Shown here in pieces: positions 35,126 to 42,807 of a stretch of 62,064 nucleotides of DNA. The stretch comes from Actinomycetes bacterium (GTDB taxonomy: Bacteria > Actinomycetota > Coriobacteriia > Coriobacteriales > Eggerthellaceae): NCBI GenBank assembly GCA_023429565.1, contig JAEZDJ010000043.1, positions 1 to 62,064 of the forward strand, read 5' to 3'. The translations under genes were made by a program, and so were the position numbers. Within the stretch, counting starts at the first letter, position 1; each line of letters starts with the position of its first letter. The notes beneath the pieces were generated by a model. It searched no databases, was not told where the DNA came from, and saw only the letters and a program-made list of their open reading frames with translations.

Positions 35126-35770
35126 TCACACGTTGAGAAGCTTGTGCTTCAAGGCATAGTCGACCAGATCGGCGCGGGTTCTGAGACCGAGCTTCTGGCA
35201 TATTTTCGATCGGTGCGCCTCAACCGTTTTAACCGAGAGATACACCTGTTCTGACACCTCTTTATTCGTGAATCCCTTCGCCAGAAGCTGTAAAACCTCC
35301 AGTTCGCGATTCGTGAGTCGCTGGTAGGAACGATCGCCGTCGGTGCTGGCATCGACAAGATGCCTGGTCAAAAGCTCTGCCATCTTGGGATGAATATAGG
35401 TTCCCCCTTCGACGACCGCATGGATGGCGGCAAGCAGCTCTTCCGGCGTCGAGTTCTTCAGCACATAGCCCGCCGCGCCGCCGCGCAGCGTGTAGAACAG
35501 ATATTCCGGCTCGGCGAACATCGTGAGGATGACGATTCTCGTCGTCGGAAAATCACAGGTGATCTTATCGCATGCCACCAGCCCACTCTGGCCCGGAGGC
35601 ATGGATATGTCCATGAGCAGGATGTCGGGCCGCTCGCGCGCAATCAGCTCATATGCCTGCACGCCGTCCGCCGCCTCGCCCACCACCTCGAGGCTCGCGT
35701 CCTGTTCGATGATCATCTTGAACCCCGCGCGCACGATCTCATGGTCATCGGCCAGCACCACGCGGATCAT
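35126..35770 (-). CDS. NarL/LuxR-family response regulator
   Basis: A 214-residue DNA-binding regulator. The receiver domain (1-120) has the acidic pair Asp8-Asp9, phosphoacceptor Asp54 (LLMDIS) and Lys in YVLKN. A LuxR-type helix-turn-helix follows (~150-205; LTNRELEVLQLLAKGFTN). Its start overlaps the stop of the kinase gene (ATGA), so both are made together. It converges with the nap operon with only 36 nt between stops. Control of nap/nrf, perhaps through the 30128-30150 repeat, is inferred from position. Confidence 0.93.
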   Translation of the reverse strand: MIRVVLADDHEIVRAGFKMIIEQDASLEVVGEAADGVQAYELIARERPDILLMDISMPPGQSGLVACDKITCDFPTTRIVILTMFAEPEYLFYTLRGGAAGYVLKNSTPEELLAAIHAVVEGGTYIHPKMAELLTRHLVDASTDGDRSYQRLTNRELEVLQLLAKGFTNKEVSEQVYLSVKTVEAHRSKICQKLGLRTRADLVDYALKHKLLNV

Positions 35771-36960
35771 GACCGGACCTCCTTGTCCTCGACAACATTC
35801 ATGGGCGCCACCAGCGTCACCGCCGTGCCGCCCTCACCCGACTCCACGGACAGCGTCGCCCCGATGAGGCCAGCACGCTCCTGCATGCTGCGCAAACCGC
35901 AGCCACGGGCCTTGGAGCCCTCGACATCGAATCCTCGGCCGTGGTCGACGACGCTCACGTTCAGCCAACCTCCGGAATCCTCCAGCGCCACGAATATCTT
36001 GTCCGTGTCGGAATACTTGCAGGCGTTCAAAATGGCCTCTTGGCAGATGCGATATGCCTGCGTCTCGAGCGCCTGGTCAAAACGCTGCCGTGACAGGCTG
36101 TCCTCGAGCACGATCTCGGCACCGTAGGTCTTCTCGAACACCTTCGCCTGCGAGCGAAGCGCCGAGGCAAATCCCAGGTGGTCCAAAACCGACGGACGCA
36201 GCTCGACCGAGATGTTGTGAAGCTCGTCGAGGATGCGGTCGATGTTGTCACGCGCCTCCACAACAATTGACCGCCCCTCGTCATCGACATGCAAACCAAG
36301 CTTGTTGAACAGAAACGAGATGCTCAGCAACTCCTGGGCGATGCCGTCATGCAGGTCACGCGATATGCGTTTCCGTTCATCCTCCTGCGCCGCGATGACG
36401 CGTGACAGGTCGGACCTGACGGCGATGGGGCTTCTCGGCGAGTCGGCATGGCCGCTGGAGGCAATGCGATCGAAGTCCATGAAGTCATCGGCCACGACGG
36501 CAAAATCAAGCAGTCTCCCCTCCAAATTCCCTATGAGCCGGCGAAAAACCTCCTCGTGACGATCGTTCGCCGACCGAAACGCACAGAGCAACACCGCGAC
36601 GACGCGCCCGCCCTTCGTGAGGGGAAGCGCGCAGAAACTTCGAAGATCCTCGGCGAACACGATGGGATAGGACGAGTACTCGCGCGGATCGATTTCCTCA
36701 TCGATGTCAGTGAACATCATAGGCTTGCCCGATTTGATGGCTATGCCGCCGATGCCGTGGCCGGGCGCAAGCGCGATACGGCGGAAACGCTCGCCCGTTT
36801 CGCCGGCACTGTACACCCACTTGAGCGGGGCGCCAACGAACGCGGTGAGTCCGATGGACACGAAATCGAATTCGTAGCGTTCCTTGATGCGCGTCACCTC
36901 CTGCGCGTATCCGTCACACGTGCCCGCCAAGGCCGCCTCGCTGAAATTAGATGATCCCAT
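35767..36960 (-). CDS. GAF-domain sensor histidine kinase (NreB/NarX-like output)
   Basis: A soluble 397-residue kinase with no membrane segment. A GAF sensor domain (~15-165) precedes a HisKA_3 domain with His204 in RKRISRDLHDGIAQELL and a HATPase_c domain (EAILNACKYSD; DHGRGFDVEG; GCGLRSMQERAG). The kinase type matches NarX/NreB/DegS partners of LuxR-type regulators. No Cys cluster for an oxygen-sensing FeS centre is seen, so signal input probably comes through GAF. I chose ATG at 36960 because GAGGGGG precedes it; an ATG 15 nt upstream is possible. A nitrate signal is suspected from context. Confidence 0.85.
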   Translation of the reverse strand: MGSSNFSEAALAGTCDGYAQEVTRIKERYEFDFVSIGLTAFVGAPLKWVYSAGETGERFRRIALAPGHGIGGIAIKSGKPMMFTDIDEEIDPREYSSYPIVFAEDLRSFCALPLTKGGRVVAVLLCAFRSANDRHEEVFRRLIGNLEGRLLDFAVVADDFMDFDRIASSGHADSPRSPIAVRSDLSRVIAAQEDERKRISRDLHDGIAQELLSISFLFNKLGLHVDDEGRSIVVEARDNIDRILDELHNISVELRPSVLDHLGFASALRSQAKVFEKTYGAEIVLEDSLSRQRFDQALETQAYRICQEAILNACKYSDTDKIFVALEDSGGWLNVSVVDHGRGFDVEGSKARGCGLRSMQERAGLIGATLSVESGEGGTAVTLVAPMNVVEDKEVRS

Positions 36961-37073
36961 CCTCGTCCCCCTCATCCCTGCCCGTCCAGATTCCATCCGT
37001 GCCCGTCCCCTGTTTGCAACGGTCCTCCGATGACGACCGTTTACACCAATCCGAAACATGCCGCAAGCGCCTG

Positions 37074-37856
37074 TCACTCCAACAAAATGCGAAGCTCCTT
37101 CTGGACGCTGTGCTCGGCATTCGTTCCAATGACTTTCGTGGCTATCTGCTTGATGGCCGAGCGACCGTTGCCCATGGCAACGCTCACGCCCGCCTTGCGC
37201 AGGATTTCGTAGTCGTTCATGGAGTCGCCGAACACCATCATCTGGTCAGCCCGAATTCCATGGGCCTCCAACACCTGATCGACGCCTGTGGCCTTGTTCA
37301 CGCCACGCTGCATGACGTCGATCCACTTGCGGCCCGAAGGGGCGAACACAAAGTCGTCGTCCAGCTCGCGCGTGAGGATGTAGGCCATGTCCATAACGTC
37401 ACCATCGCAGTACACGGATGCCTTCAGGATGTTCGTCTGAGGAGGTGGCACCTGGAAAACGCGCACCTGATGAGGGAGGTTCTTGTCCACCTCCCGCTCG
37501 AAGGACGCCTCTTCATCCAACAGGTAGCTGCGCCTTTCGTCGAACAGGGCCAGGTGCATGGTGTCGAACAGAGCGACGATGGCCGCCAACCGGTGGAGTG
37601 CGCCATGAGAGAACACCTCCAACCCGACGGTCTCGCCCTGGACAACCACCTGTGCACCGTTCGATGCCACGAAGTCCATGCAATCCACGATGGGGTCGAA
37701 CAACTCGCGCAAGGTGTCGAGCCGGCGGCCAGACGCGGCCACGAACTGAATATCCACATCCCGCAAGCGTCGGATAAGCTCATACGTGCCGTCAGGAACC
37801 CGTTGGTTCTCATCGAGCAACGTGCCGTCCATGTCGCTGGCGACGAGTCTGATCAT
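37074..37856 (-). CDS. Cof-type HAD-superfamily phosphatase
   Basis: A 260-residue HAD hydrolase with the Cof-type C2B cap, usually a sugar-phosphate or cofactor phosphatase. Motif I is ASDMDGTLLD (nucleophile Asp), motif II is AASGRR, the conserved Lys is in RGVNKATG and motif IV is MVFGDSMNDYEI. The substrate is unknown. Two ATGs in a row follow GGAGG; I chose the second (37856) for better spacing. It lies 113 nt upstream of the sensor kinase on the same strand, with no visible link. Confidence 0.88.
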   Translation of the reverse strand: MIRLVASDMDGTLLDENQRVPDGTYELIRRLRDVDIQFVAASGRRLDTLRELFDPIVDCMDFVASNGAQVVVQGETVGLEVFSHGALHRLAAIVALFDTMHLALFDERRSYLLDEEASFEREVDKNLPHQVRVFQVPPPQTNILKASVYCDGDVMDMAYILTRELDDDFVFAPSGRKWIDVMQRGVNKATGVDQVLEAHGIRADQMMVFGDSMNDYEILRKAGVSVAMGNGRSAIKQIATKVIGTNAEHSVQKELRILLE

Positions 37857-38000
37857 CATGCCTCCTATCGCACGCCCTTTGGACCTCGACGTGTCTATCC
37901 TCACTGGTTTGATCCCATTCTACGGCTCAACCCGCCCTTCCGATAATTTTCCGCACAGAGTTTGCGATATCTTAAGGAAACCGTTGAGGAATGGAACCGT

Positions 38001-38444
38001 CTACCAGTCGGCTTCTTCATATAAGACGCCCTGCCGCTCCAGCCGAACGAACAACTCCTCGGGAGTTATCGCCTCAACGGACGAATTCCGGAAGTCCTTG
38101 CCATTGCGCGTGATGATGTAGTCAGCCCTGATCTTCTCCGCACATCGCATAACCAGACAGTCCTCGAAATCTTCCCATCGAGAGGACAGTGCTCGCTGGA
38201 CATCCTCGGGAGTGACGCCGACGAGTTGCAGAAAGGACAAATTGTTCTCAATCATGTCCTGCGCCCCTTGACTCCCGTGATCCTTGCTCAGAAGGTAGTG
38301 GATATCCGTCAGCATGTTCACGCTAATGTACGTGTTGACCTCTTCGATAATGCCAAGTAAACATACCTTGCGGGAAAGCTCGTAAAAGGGTTCGCGGCGT
38401 TCTATATGATCGATGATAATGTTATTGTCAAGCACCAGATCCAT
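38001..38444 (-). CDS. PIN-domain toxin
   Basis: A 147-residue PIN-fold ribonuclease, probably a VapC-like toxin. Acidic active-site candidates are VLDNNIIIDH near the N terminus, Glu in RWEDFEDCLV and the C-terminal ADYIITRNGKDF. It overlaps the upstream RelB/DinJ-like antitoxin by 17 nt, the usual antitoxin-first arrangement. The start is ambiguous: ATG 38444 fits the fold, while GTG 38453 has better ribosome-site spacing. Its RNA target is unknown. Confidence 0.8.
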   Translation of the reverse strand: MDLVLDNNIIIDHIERREPFYELSRKVCLLGIIEEVNTYISVNMLTDIHYLLSKDHGSQGAQDMIENNLSFLQLVGVTPEDVQRALSSRWEDFEDCLVMRCAEKIRADYIITRNGKDFRNSSVEAITPEELFVRLERQGVLYEEADW

Positions 38445-38712
38445 AGCGCACACGCAACCTTTCCTCACGGATTTCCTCTTCGGTCAGGTCGATGGACCGC
38501 TTGACATGACAGGCGTCGAACGCCGCGATGCGTCGCCTGATCTCCTCTTTGCTCGGCTTATCCCGCTGATCAAACGGAAGCGCATCGTGCTTCGCCGCAT
38601 AATCGAACAAGCGGCGCACCGCGGTTGACGGAGTATACCCAAAACGCCGCATCACCGCCGTCGCCTGCTCTTTGACGGCCGCGTCCAAACGAACGGTCAG
38701 CATCGTTTCCAT
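38428..38712 (-). CDS. RelB/DinJ-family antitoxin
   Basis: A 94-residue antitoxin. The N terminus (MLTVRLDAAVKEQATAVM) is the ribbon-helix-helix DNA-binding part typical of RelB/DinJ. The FGYTPSTAVRRLFDYA segment continues that fold, and the acidic C-terminal helix (ERLRVRY) would wrap the toxin. I chose ATG 38712 because AAGGAG lies 7 nt upstream. It probably represses its own promoter, which carries adjacent direct repeats. Pairing of this antitoxin type with a PIN toxin rather than RelE/YafQ is noteworthy. Confidence 0.85.
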   Translation of the reverse strand: METMLTVRLDAAVKEQATAVMRRFGYTPSTAVRRLFDYAAKHDALPFDQRDKPSKEEIRRRIAAFDACHVKRSIDLTEEEIREERLRVRYGSGA

Positions 38713-38726
38713 GCCGTACTCCTTTG

Positions 38727-38755
38727 ATTGTAATACTTGTAATACATACTATCAA
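38727..38755 (-). promoter_or_regulatory. Promoter/operator of the toxin-antitoxin operon
   Basis: On the minus strand TTGATA (38750-38755) and TACAAT (38727-38732) are 17 bp apart. Two adjacent 9-bp direct repeats, TTGTAATAC in + strand reading (38728-38736 and 38737-38745), fill the spacer and -10, so a bound antitoxin would block polymerase. The leader would be extremely short. Confidence 0.65.
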
Positions 38756-39000
38756 ATTCAGGACGGATATTCAATCGGTTCAACGATGCCGTCTAAAATG
38801 CCTGTTCACAGCTTACGCAACTTCAGCGTGCGGGAAATTTCCCAAAACGCGCGTCCAAGGTGGTGGAGCGGACCCCCTCGCAACCGCACCATAGAAGCAG
38901 AGACGACAGCATTCTTCTTCGGTCGTGCAGATGCGGCGCACCATCCGAGAAGGCCCGTCATTTCAGGTATGATGCACACGAACACCGAGAAGGGACCGAT

Positions 39001-40203
39001 ATGGGCTTTGCCGACAACCTCATCTATCTTCGCCAGCGCTATGGCGTGACTCAGGAAGGGCTCGCCGAGCAGCTGGGCGTATCCCGGCAGACCGTCAGCA
39101 AGTGGGAATCGGGCACGAACTACCCCGAAATGGAGAAGCTTCTTGCCCTGTGTGACTTATTCCATGCGAACCTCGACGATCTCGTGCGGGGAAGCGTCAG
39201 CGTGGCCGACGAGAATGACACCGAACGCTACGACCGTCATATGAATCGCTTTGACCTCTCCCTGGTGGCTGGCGTCGCCATCATCCTCGTCGGGGTCGGC
39301 GTGCAGGTGGGGCTGGGAGCGCTTGGCGTCGTCGGAGACAATCTCACGGCCGCGGTGTTTCTCTCGTTCGTGGTTGTGGGAGTGGTTGTTCTCACCGTCG
39401 GTGCCTTGAACCATGGCGAATTCAGGCGCCGCAATCCCTCCATCGAACCGCGGTACTCCGGCGAGGCGCTCGAACGCTTCGGCCGCCGTTTTCCCTTCAT
39501 GATCGCCGGCGGCGTCGGCGTCATCCTCCTTGCCGTCATCTTTCTTGTCGGCGTGTCCCCTGAAGGTGAGACAACCATCTACATCGGCGGCGCCGAACTC
39601 GAAGAGATCATCATCATGCCCTTCATGTTTGCCATAGCCCTGGGAACAGGACTCATCATGTGGGGTTGTTTGCAGAAATCGAAATACGACCTGTCGGAAC
39701 TCACCTATGTCGGACAGCGTCACGAGCTTGGAGCCGACCTGCCTCCCACCGTCAGCGTGAAGACGCCCGAACAGGTGCGCGCAGAACGCATGATGGGAGT
39801 TGCCTGCGGCGTGATCATGCTCTTGGCCACCATCGTCTTTCTGGTATGGGGCTTCATGCCGCTCTTCGATTCGATCGGAGGCTGGGACGGCATGGATAGA
39901 AACATGCTCAAAGATGCCGTCAAAAGCGGTCAGGGCGGGTTCGCCGTCAGCTGGATCGCTTTCGTGGTCGGCGGCATCCTCTGCGGGATCGTGTGCCTGA
40001 TTGGAAGCGTCGCCTTCAAGTCCAAGGAGGATTGGGTTGCCGAGGCAAAGCAGGAGGATGCCTGGCTGAAAGTCGTGGAAAGCAAGGACCGGAGCGATCG
40101 CCCGTCCGCAGACTCATCGCAATCGCCGAAATCGGACGGGCGCGCAGACGCCATGCCAAGGAATGCCGAAGAAAAACGCTCAGGCGGATCCTCCTGGAAA
40201 TAA
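39001..40203 (+). CDS. XRE-family helix-turn-helix protein with membrane domain
   Basis: A 400-residue membrane-bound one-component regulator candidate. Residues ~8-62 form an XRE helix-turn-helix (LAEQLGVSRQTVSKWESG), followed by about six membrane helices (~80-102, ~110-131, ~160-182, ~200-220, ~258-282, ~305-330) and a Ser/Lys/Asp-rich cytoplasmic tail. Such fusions occur in Firmicutes and Actinobacteria and may sense membrane state. I chose ATG 39001 for its GAAGGGA site; the upstream extension of the frame is not family-like. A perfect GGGAAATTTCCC palindrome (38832-38843) lies upstream and could be its operator. Confidence 0.8.
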   Translation: MGFADNLIYLRQRYGVTQEGLAEQLGVSRQTVSKWESGTNYPEMEKLLALCDLFHANLDDLVRGSVSVADENDTERYDRHMNRFDLSLVAGVAIILVGVGVQVGLGALGVVGDNLTAAVFLSFVVVGVVVLTVGALNHGEFRRRNPSIEPRYSGEALERFGRRFPFMIAGGVGVILLAVIFLVGVSPEGETTIYIGGAELEEIIIMPFMFAIALGTGLIMWGCLQKSKYDLSELTYVGQRHELGADLPPTVSVKTPEQVRAERMMGVACGVIMLLATIVFLVWGFMPLFDSIGGWDGMDRNMLKDAVKSGQGGFAVSWIAFVVGGILCGIVCLIGSVAFKSKEDWVAEAKQEDAWLKVVESKDRSDRPSADSSQSPKSDGRADAMPRNAEEKRSGGSSWK

Positions 40204-40366
40204 TTGGTCCGGACAGGGCCCGAACGCCTGCCATTCCTCTGCATTGCCCGAAACGCCCGCGATAATCAAAACCACCCTGCCGATTCGCCGAGGGCCCCTG
40301 CATCTGTCCGACACAGAACTCGATGCGGGAGCTTTTCCGCCGACCCCCCAGACGGCTCCCGTACAG

Positions 40367-41890
40367 CTACTTCCTCCGAATCACCCATGCCCTTGCCAAG
40401 AATGTCGCGCAAGCTATGGCCGCGCCTATGATCGGCAGCAGGGCAAGGGATGAGTCGCCCGTGTTGGCGACGGAGGAAGCCGACCCACGAAACAGGGAGG
40501 CTTTCCCCGTCCCGGTGCTCCCGACGGTCCCTGCAACGTCGGGGTCACCGGGAGCCCACTGCGCGTAGAAGGTGAGGTCGGAATCCGGCATCCCCTGCAC
40601 GAACGCAGCCGCGAAAGACTGGCCCCCTCCGGTGGGCGCAGTGTTCCAGCCCTCAAAGCGGTATCCGCTTCGCGACGGGACAGCCTCAGGCTGGGCGACA
40701 GAATCCCCGGGGACAAGATCCGACAGAGGAGAAGGCATGTTTTCAACCCGATCACTCGTGTTCGCATCAAAATACACCGCATGGGAGAGGACCGTGAGCC
40801 GTGCCGCGGCGGAATAGACCGTGTCATCAAGATACCCGACAGAGACAGCATAGCGATACAGGGCTCCATTCAGGTCGGAAGCACCGTCCACTGAAAGCAT
40901 GAGATCATTGGGATTGCCGACATCGGCCCACGTGACTCCCCCGTCGACGCTGCATTGAAACCGTCCGATATACTCCGCTTTGTCAAAATCAGAACCATCC
41001 TGCCAGACGGCACTGACATCTGAGGCAAACGAGGCCTGCTCACCCCGATAGACGGTCTGATCCCGAGGGTTCAGAATGGAGAAGTCGATGTCTTGGGAAA
41101 AGGAAGTTCGCGATCGAGAGTTGTACACATAGCCAGCGCTGAACTGGCCTGCATCCACAATGGCCGCAGGCACCTGCTGACGAACGGTCACCTTGACCAC
41201 ATAGACATCCTGCTTGGTGAAGTCGAGGGTGAAGTAGGGAACTTCCGTATCCGGAGTGTTGATCACTTTGGGAATGCTGGCCGCCGCAACAGGGCCGTAC
41301 GTGTCTGCGGGCACTCCCATGGAATCGACGAGGGGAAGACCGAGATCGGCAGAGGTCGCTTGCTCCAGCACCACGCCGTCGTCGCTTTCCATCGTTATTG
41401 CGGTTGTCAGGCCTGTTGTGTCATAGTTCGTGCCAAAGGTGTCCGAGACAGTGTCGGGCATGAGAAACGCCCCCATTCCGCCATCGAAAGAAAGTCCTGT
41501 TCCAAAATTGTGATCCGGGTCTCCCGAAGGCGTCGATGAAGTCGTGCTGAATATGTTGTACATGAAAAGGAAATTGGGCTGAACAGCTGTTGTGGTGTAC
41601 CCCGGATAGTCGAGCTTCGTATAGGTGACAAAGTACTCATAGGTGGCCGTATAATCGTTCGCCGCATTGGGCGGAGTTATCGTCTTGGGACCGGAGGCCA
41701 CGTTCCATAAGGCACCGGAACCTCCCAGGTATGTGTTGCGATAGACCATCTTTGCGGAAGTATAGGTATCAGATTCATCCGCATGAGCAATCTGGGCCGC
41801 ACCAATTCCGGCCAACAGCAGTGCGGCCACCACGATTGCCGCCGCTTGCAGAGAAAGCCGACGGGCCAGCTTTGAGCGCACGATATCCAT
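40367..41890 (-). CDS. Wall-anchored surface protein with InlB-type repeat
   Basis: A 507-residue secreted protein. The signal peptide (~1-37) ends AQIAHA. The body is largely beta and unlike anything I can name. Near the C terminus is one InlB/Listeria-Bacteroides repeat (SGYRFEGWNTAPTGGG; FYAQW, ~405-450). The tail SVANTGDSS, a hydrophobic helix and RRK forms a sortase-type sorting signal, but with VANTG instead of LPxTG. Role in adhesion is inferred. Confidence 0.8.
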   Translation of the reverse strand: MDIVRSKLARRLSLQAAAIVVAALLLAGIGAAQIAHADESDTYTSAKMVYRNTYLGGSGALWNVASGPKTITPPNAANDYTATYEYFVTYTKLDYPGYTTTAVQPNFLFMYNIFSTTSSTPSGDPDHNFGTGLSFDGGMGAFLMPDTVSDTFGTNYDTTGLTTAITMESDDGVVLEQATSADLGLPLVDSMGVPADTYGPVAAASIPKVINTPDTEVPYFTLDFTKQDVYVVKVTVRQQVPAAIVDAGQFSAGYVYNSRSRTSFSQDIDFSILNPRDQTVYRGEQASFASDVSAVWQDGSDFDKAEYIGRFQCSVDGGVTWADVGNPNDLMLSVDGASDLNGALYRYAVSVGYLDDTVYSAAARLTVLSHAVYFDANTSDRVENMPSPLSDLVPGDSVAQPEAVPSRSGYRFEGWNTAPTGGGQSFAAAFVQGMPDSDLTFYAQWAPGDPDVAGTVGSTGTGKASLFRGSASSVANTGDSSLALLPIIGAAIACATFLARAWVIRRK

Positions 41891-41968
41891 ATCAGACCTC
41901 GATTTCCTTCAGCACCAAGCGAAAAGACGAAACCGAGTCACGGAGGCGATTCCAGCAGGGGAAATTGT

Positions 41969-42511
41969 CTAGAACTGTTTGGCCAGACGTGACAGGGAGG
42001 CTTCGATCGCCAAGTCGATGATGCCCTTCACCATGAGCAGCACGCCCAAGACGGCGACGAACACCATGGCCGTTTCGAAGGGATTGATGATGATAATAAT
42101 TCCGCCAATGGCAACGACAATGCTCACGACAAGCGTAGCCGCCCAGGCGCTGCCACGGCGTTTTCTCAATTCGAGAGACCTCATTATGTCGACAACGCCG
42201 CTGACGGTGAGCAAAACTCCCAGAAGAAGCGAAAGTATGCCAGCCACCGCTTGGGGAGAAAGGAACACGATCAGGGCAATCAGGAGAAAGAGCACGCCAG
42301 CCACCAAGACGCTCGGAGAATTCTTCTGGTTCTTTGATCGGAAATAGGTCACCAGGGACACGATGCCCGTTATGGCCAGATACAACGCCAGCAGATTGAT
42401 GACAGTTATCGTCGTGATTTGTGGCACAAACGCCAGCAAGGCGCCCAACACAATGGAAAGGACCCCTTGGACCACGATGCTGGAACATACCATGTCAAGA
42501 AATGATTCCAT
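41969..42511 (-). CDS. DUF308 (HdeD-like) membrane protein
   Basis: A 180-residue membrane protein of the HdeD/DUF308 family. Six hydrophobic helices in three pairs are visible, and the repeated pattern (GxLxxxxGI) is typical. HdeD is linked to acid resistance in E. coli, but the function of most relatives is unknown. ATG 42511 follows GGAGG at good spacing. It lies 78 nt upstream of the surface-protein gene on the same strand, so cotranscription is possible. Confidence 0.8.
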   Translation of the reverse strand: MESFLDMVCSSIVVQGVLSIVLGALLAFVPQITTITVINLLALYLAITGIVSLVTYFRSKNQKNSPSVLVAGVLFLLIALIVFLSPQAVAGILSLLLGVLLTVSGVVDIMRSLELRKRRGSAWAATLVVSIVVAIGGIIIIINPFETAMVFVAVLGVLLMVKGIIDLAIEASLSRLAKQF

Positions 42512-42807
42512 ACCATCCTCCACCTTTGTCGGATTTATTGCGTGCAATCCGTACAGTATAGGCGTGGCGCCGCCCCTCTCGGGCTCGTCCGTTTAAAGAT
42601 GGTTTCCATCTGTCAGGCGCTGTATACCTATCGGTTGAAATCAGGCAGGTGCCGCGAACACGTCGCTCTTCCCCGACGATTTCAGTTCGGCCAGAAGCTC
42701 AGGCTTCGACCGGGAAGGTCTCGCCCGTGCGTCTCCCTGTCGATTTCGCCCGGAAGCCACCGCGAAGGTCCTGGGCGGCCAGGGCAGAATGTGCCCCCTT
42801 CACTCGC

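Noticed and set aside
40326..40361. Terminator between the XRE gene and the surface-protein gene
   Set aside because: CGGGAGC/GCTCCCG can pair, but the loop is 22 nt, the T-run lies inside it, and no U-tract follows.
42512..42807. Gene or RNA between the ABC-F and DUF308 genes
   Set aside because: I found only a small GATGG/CCATC hairpin and a possible TATACT box for the DUF308 gene, and no supported ORF.
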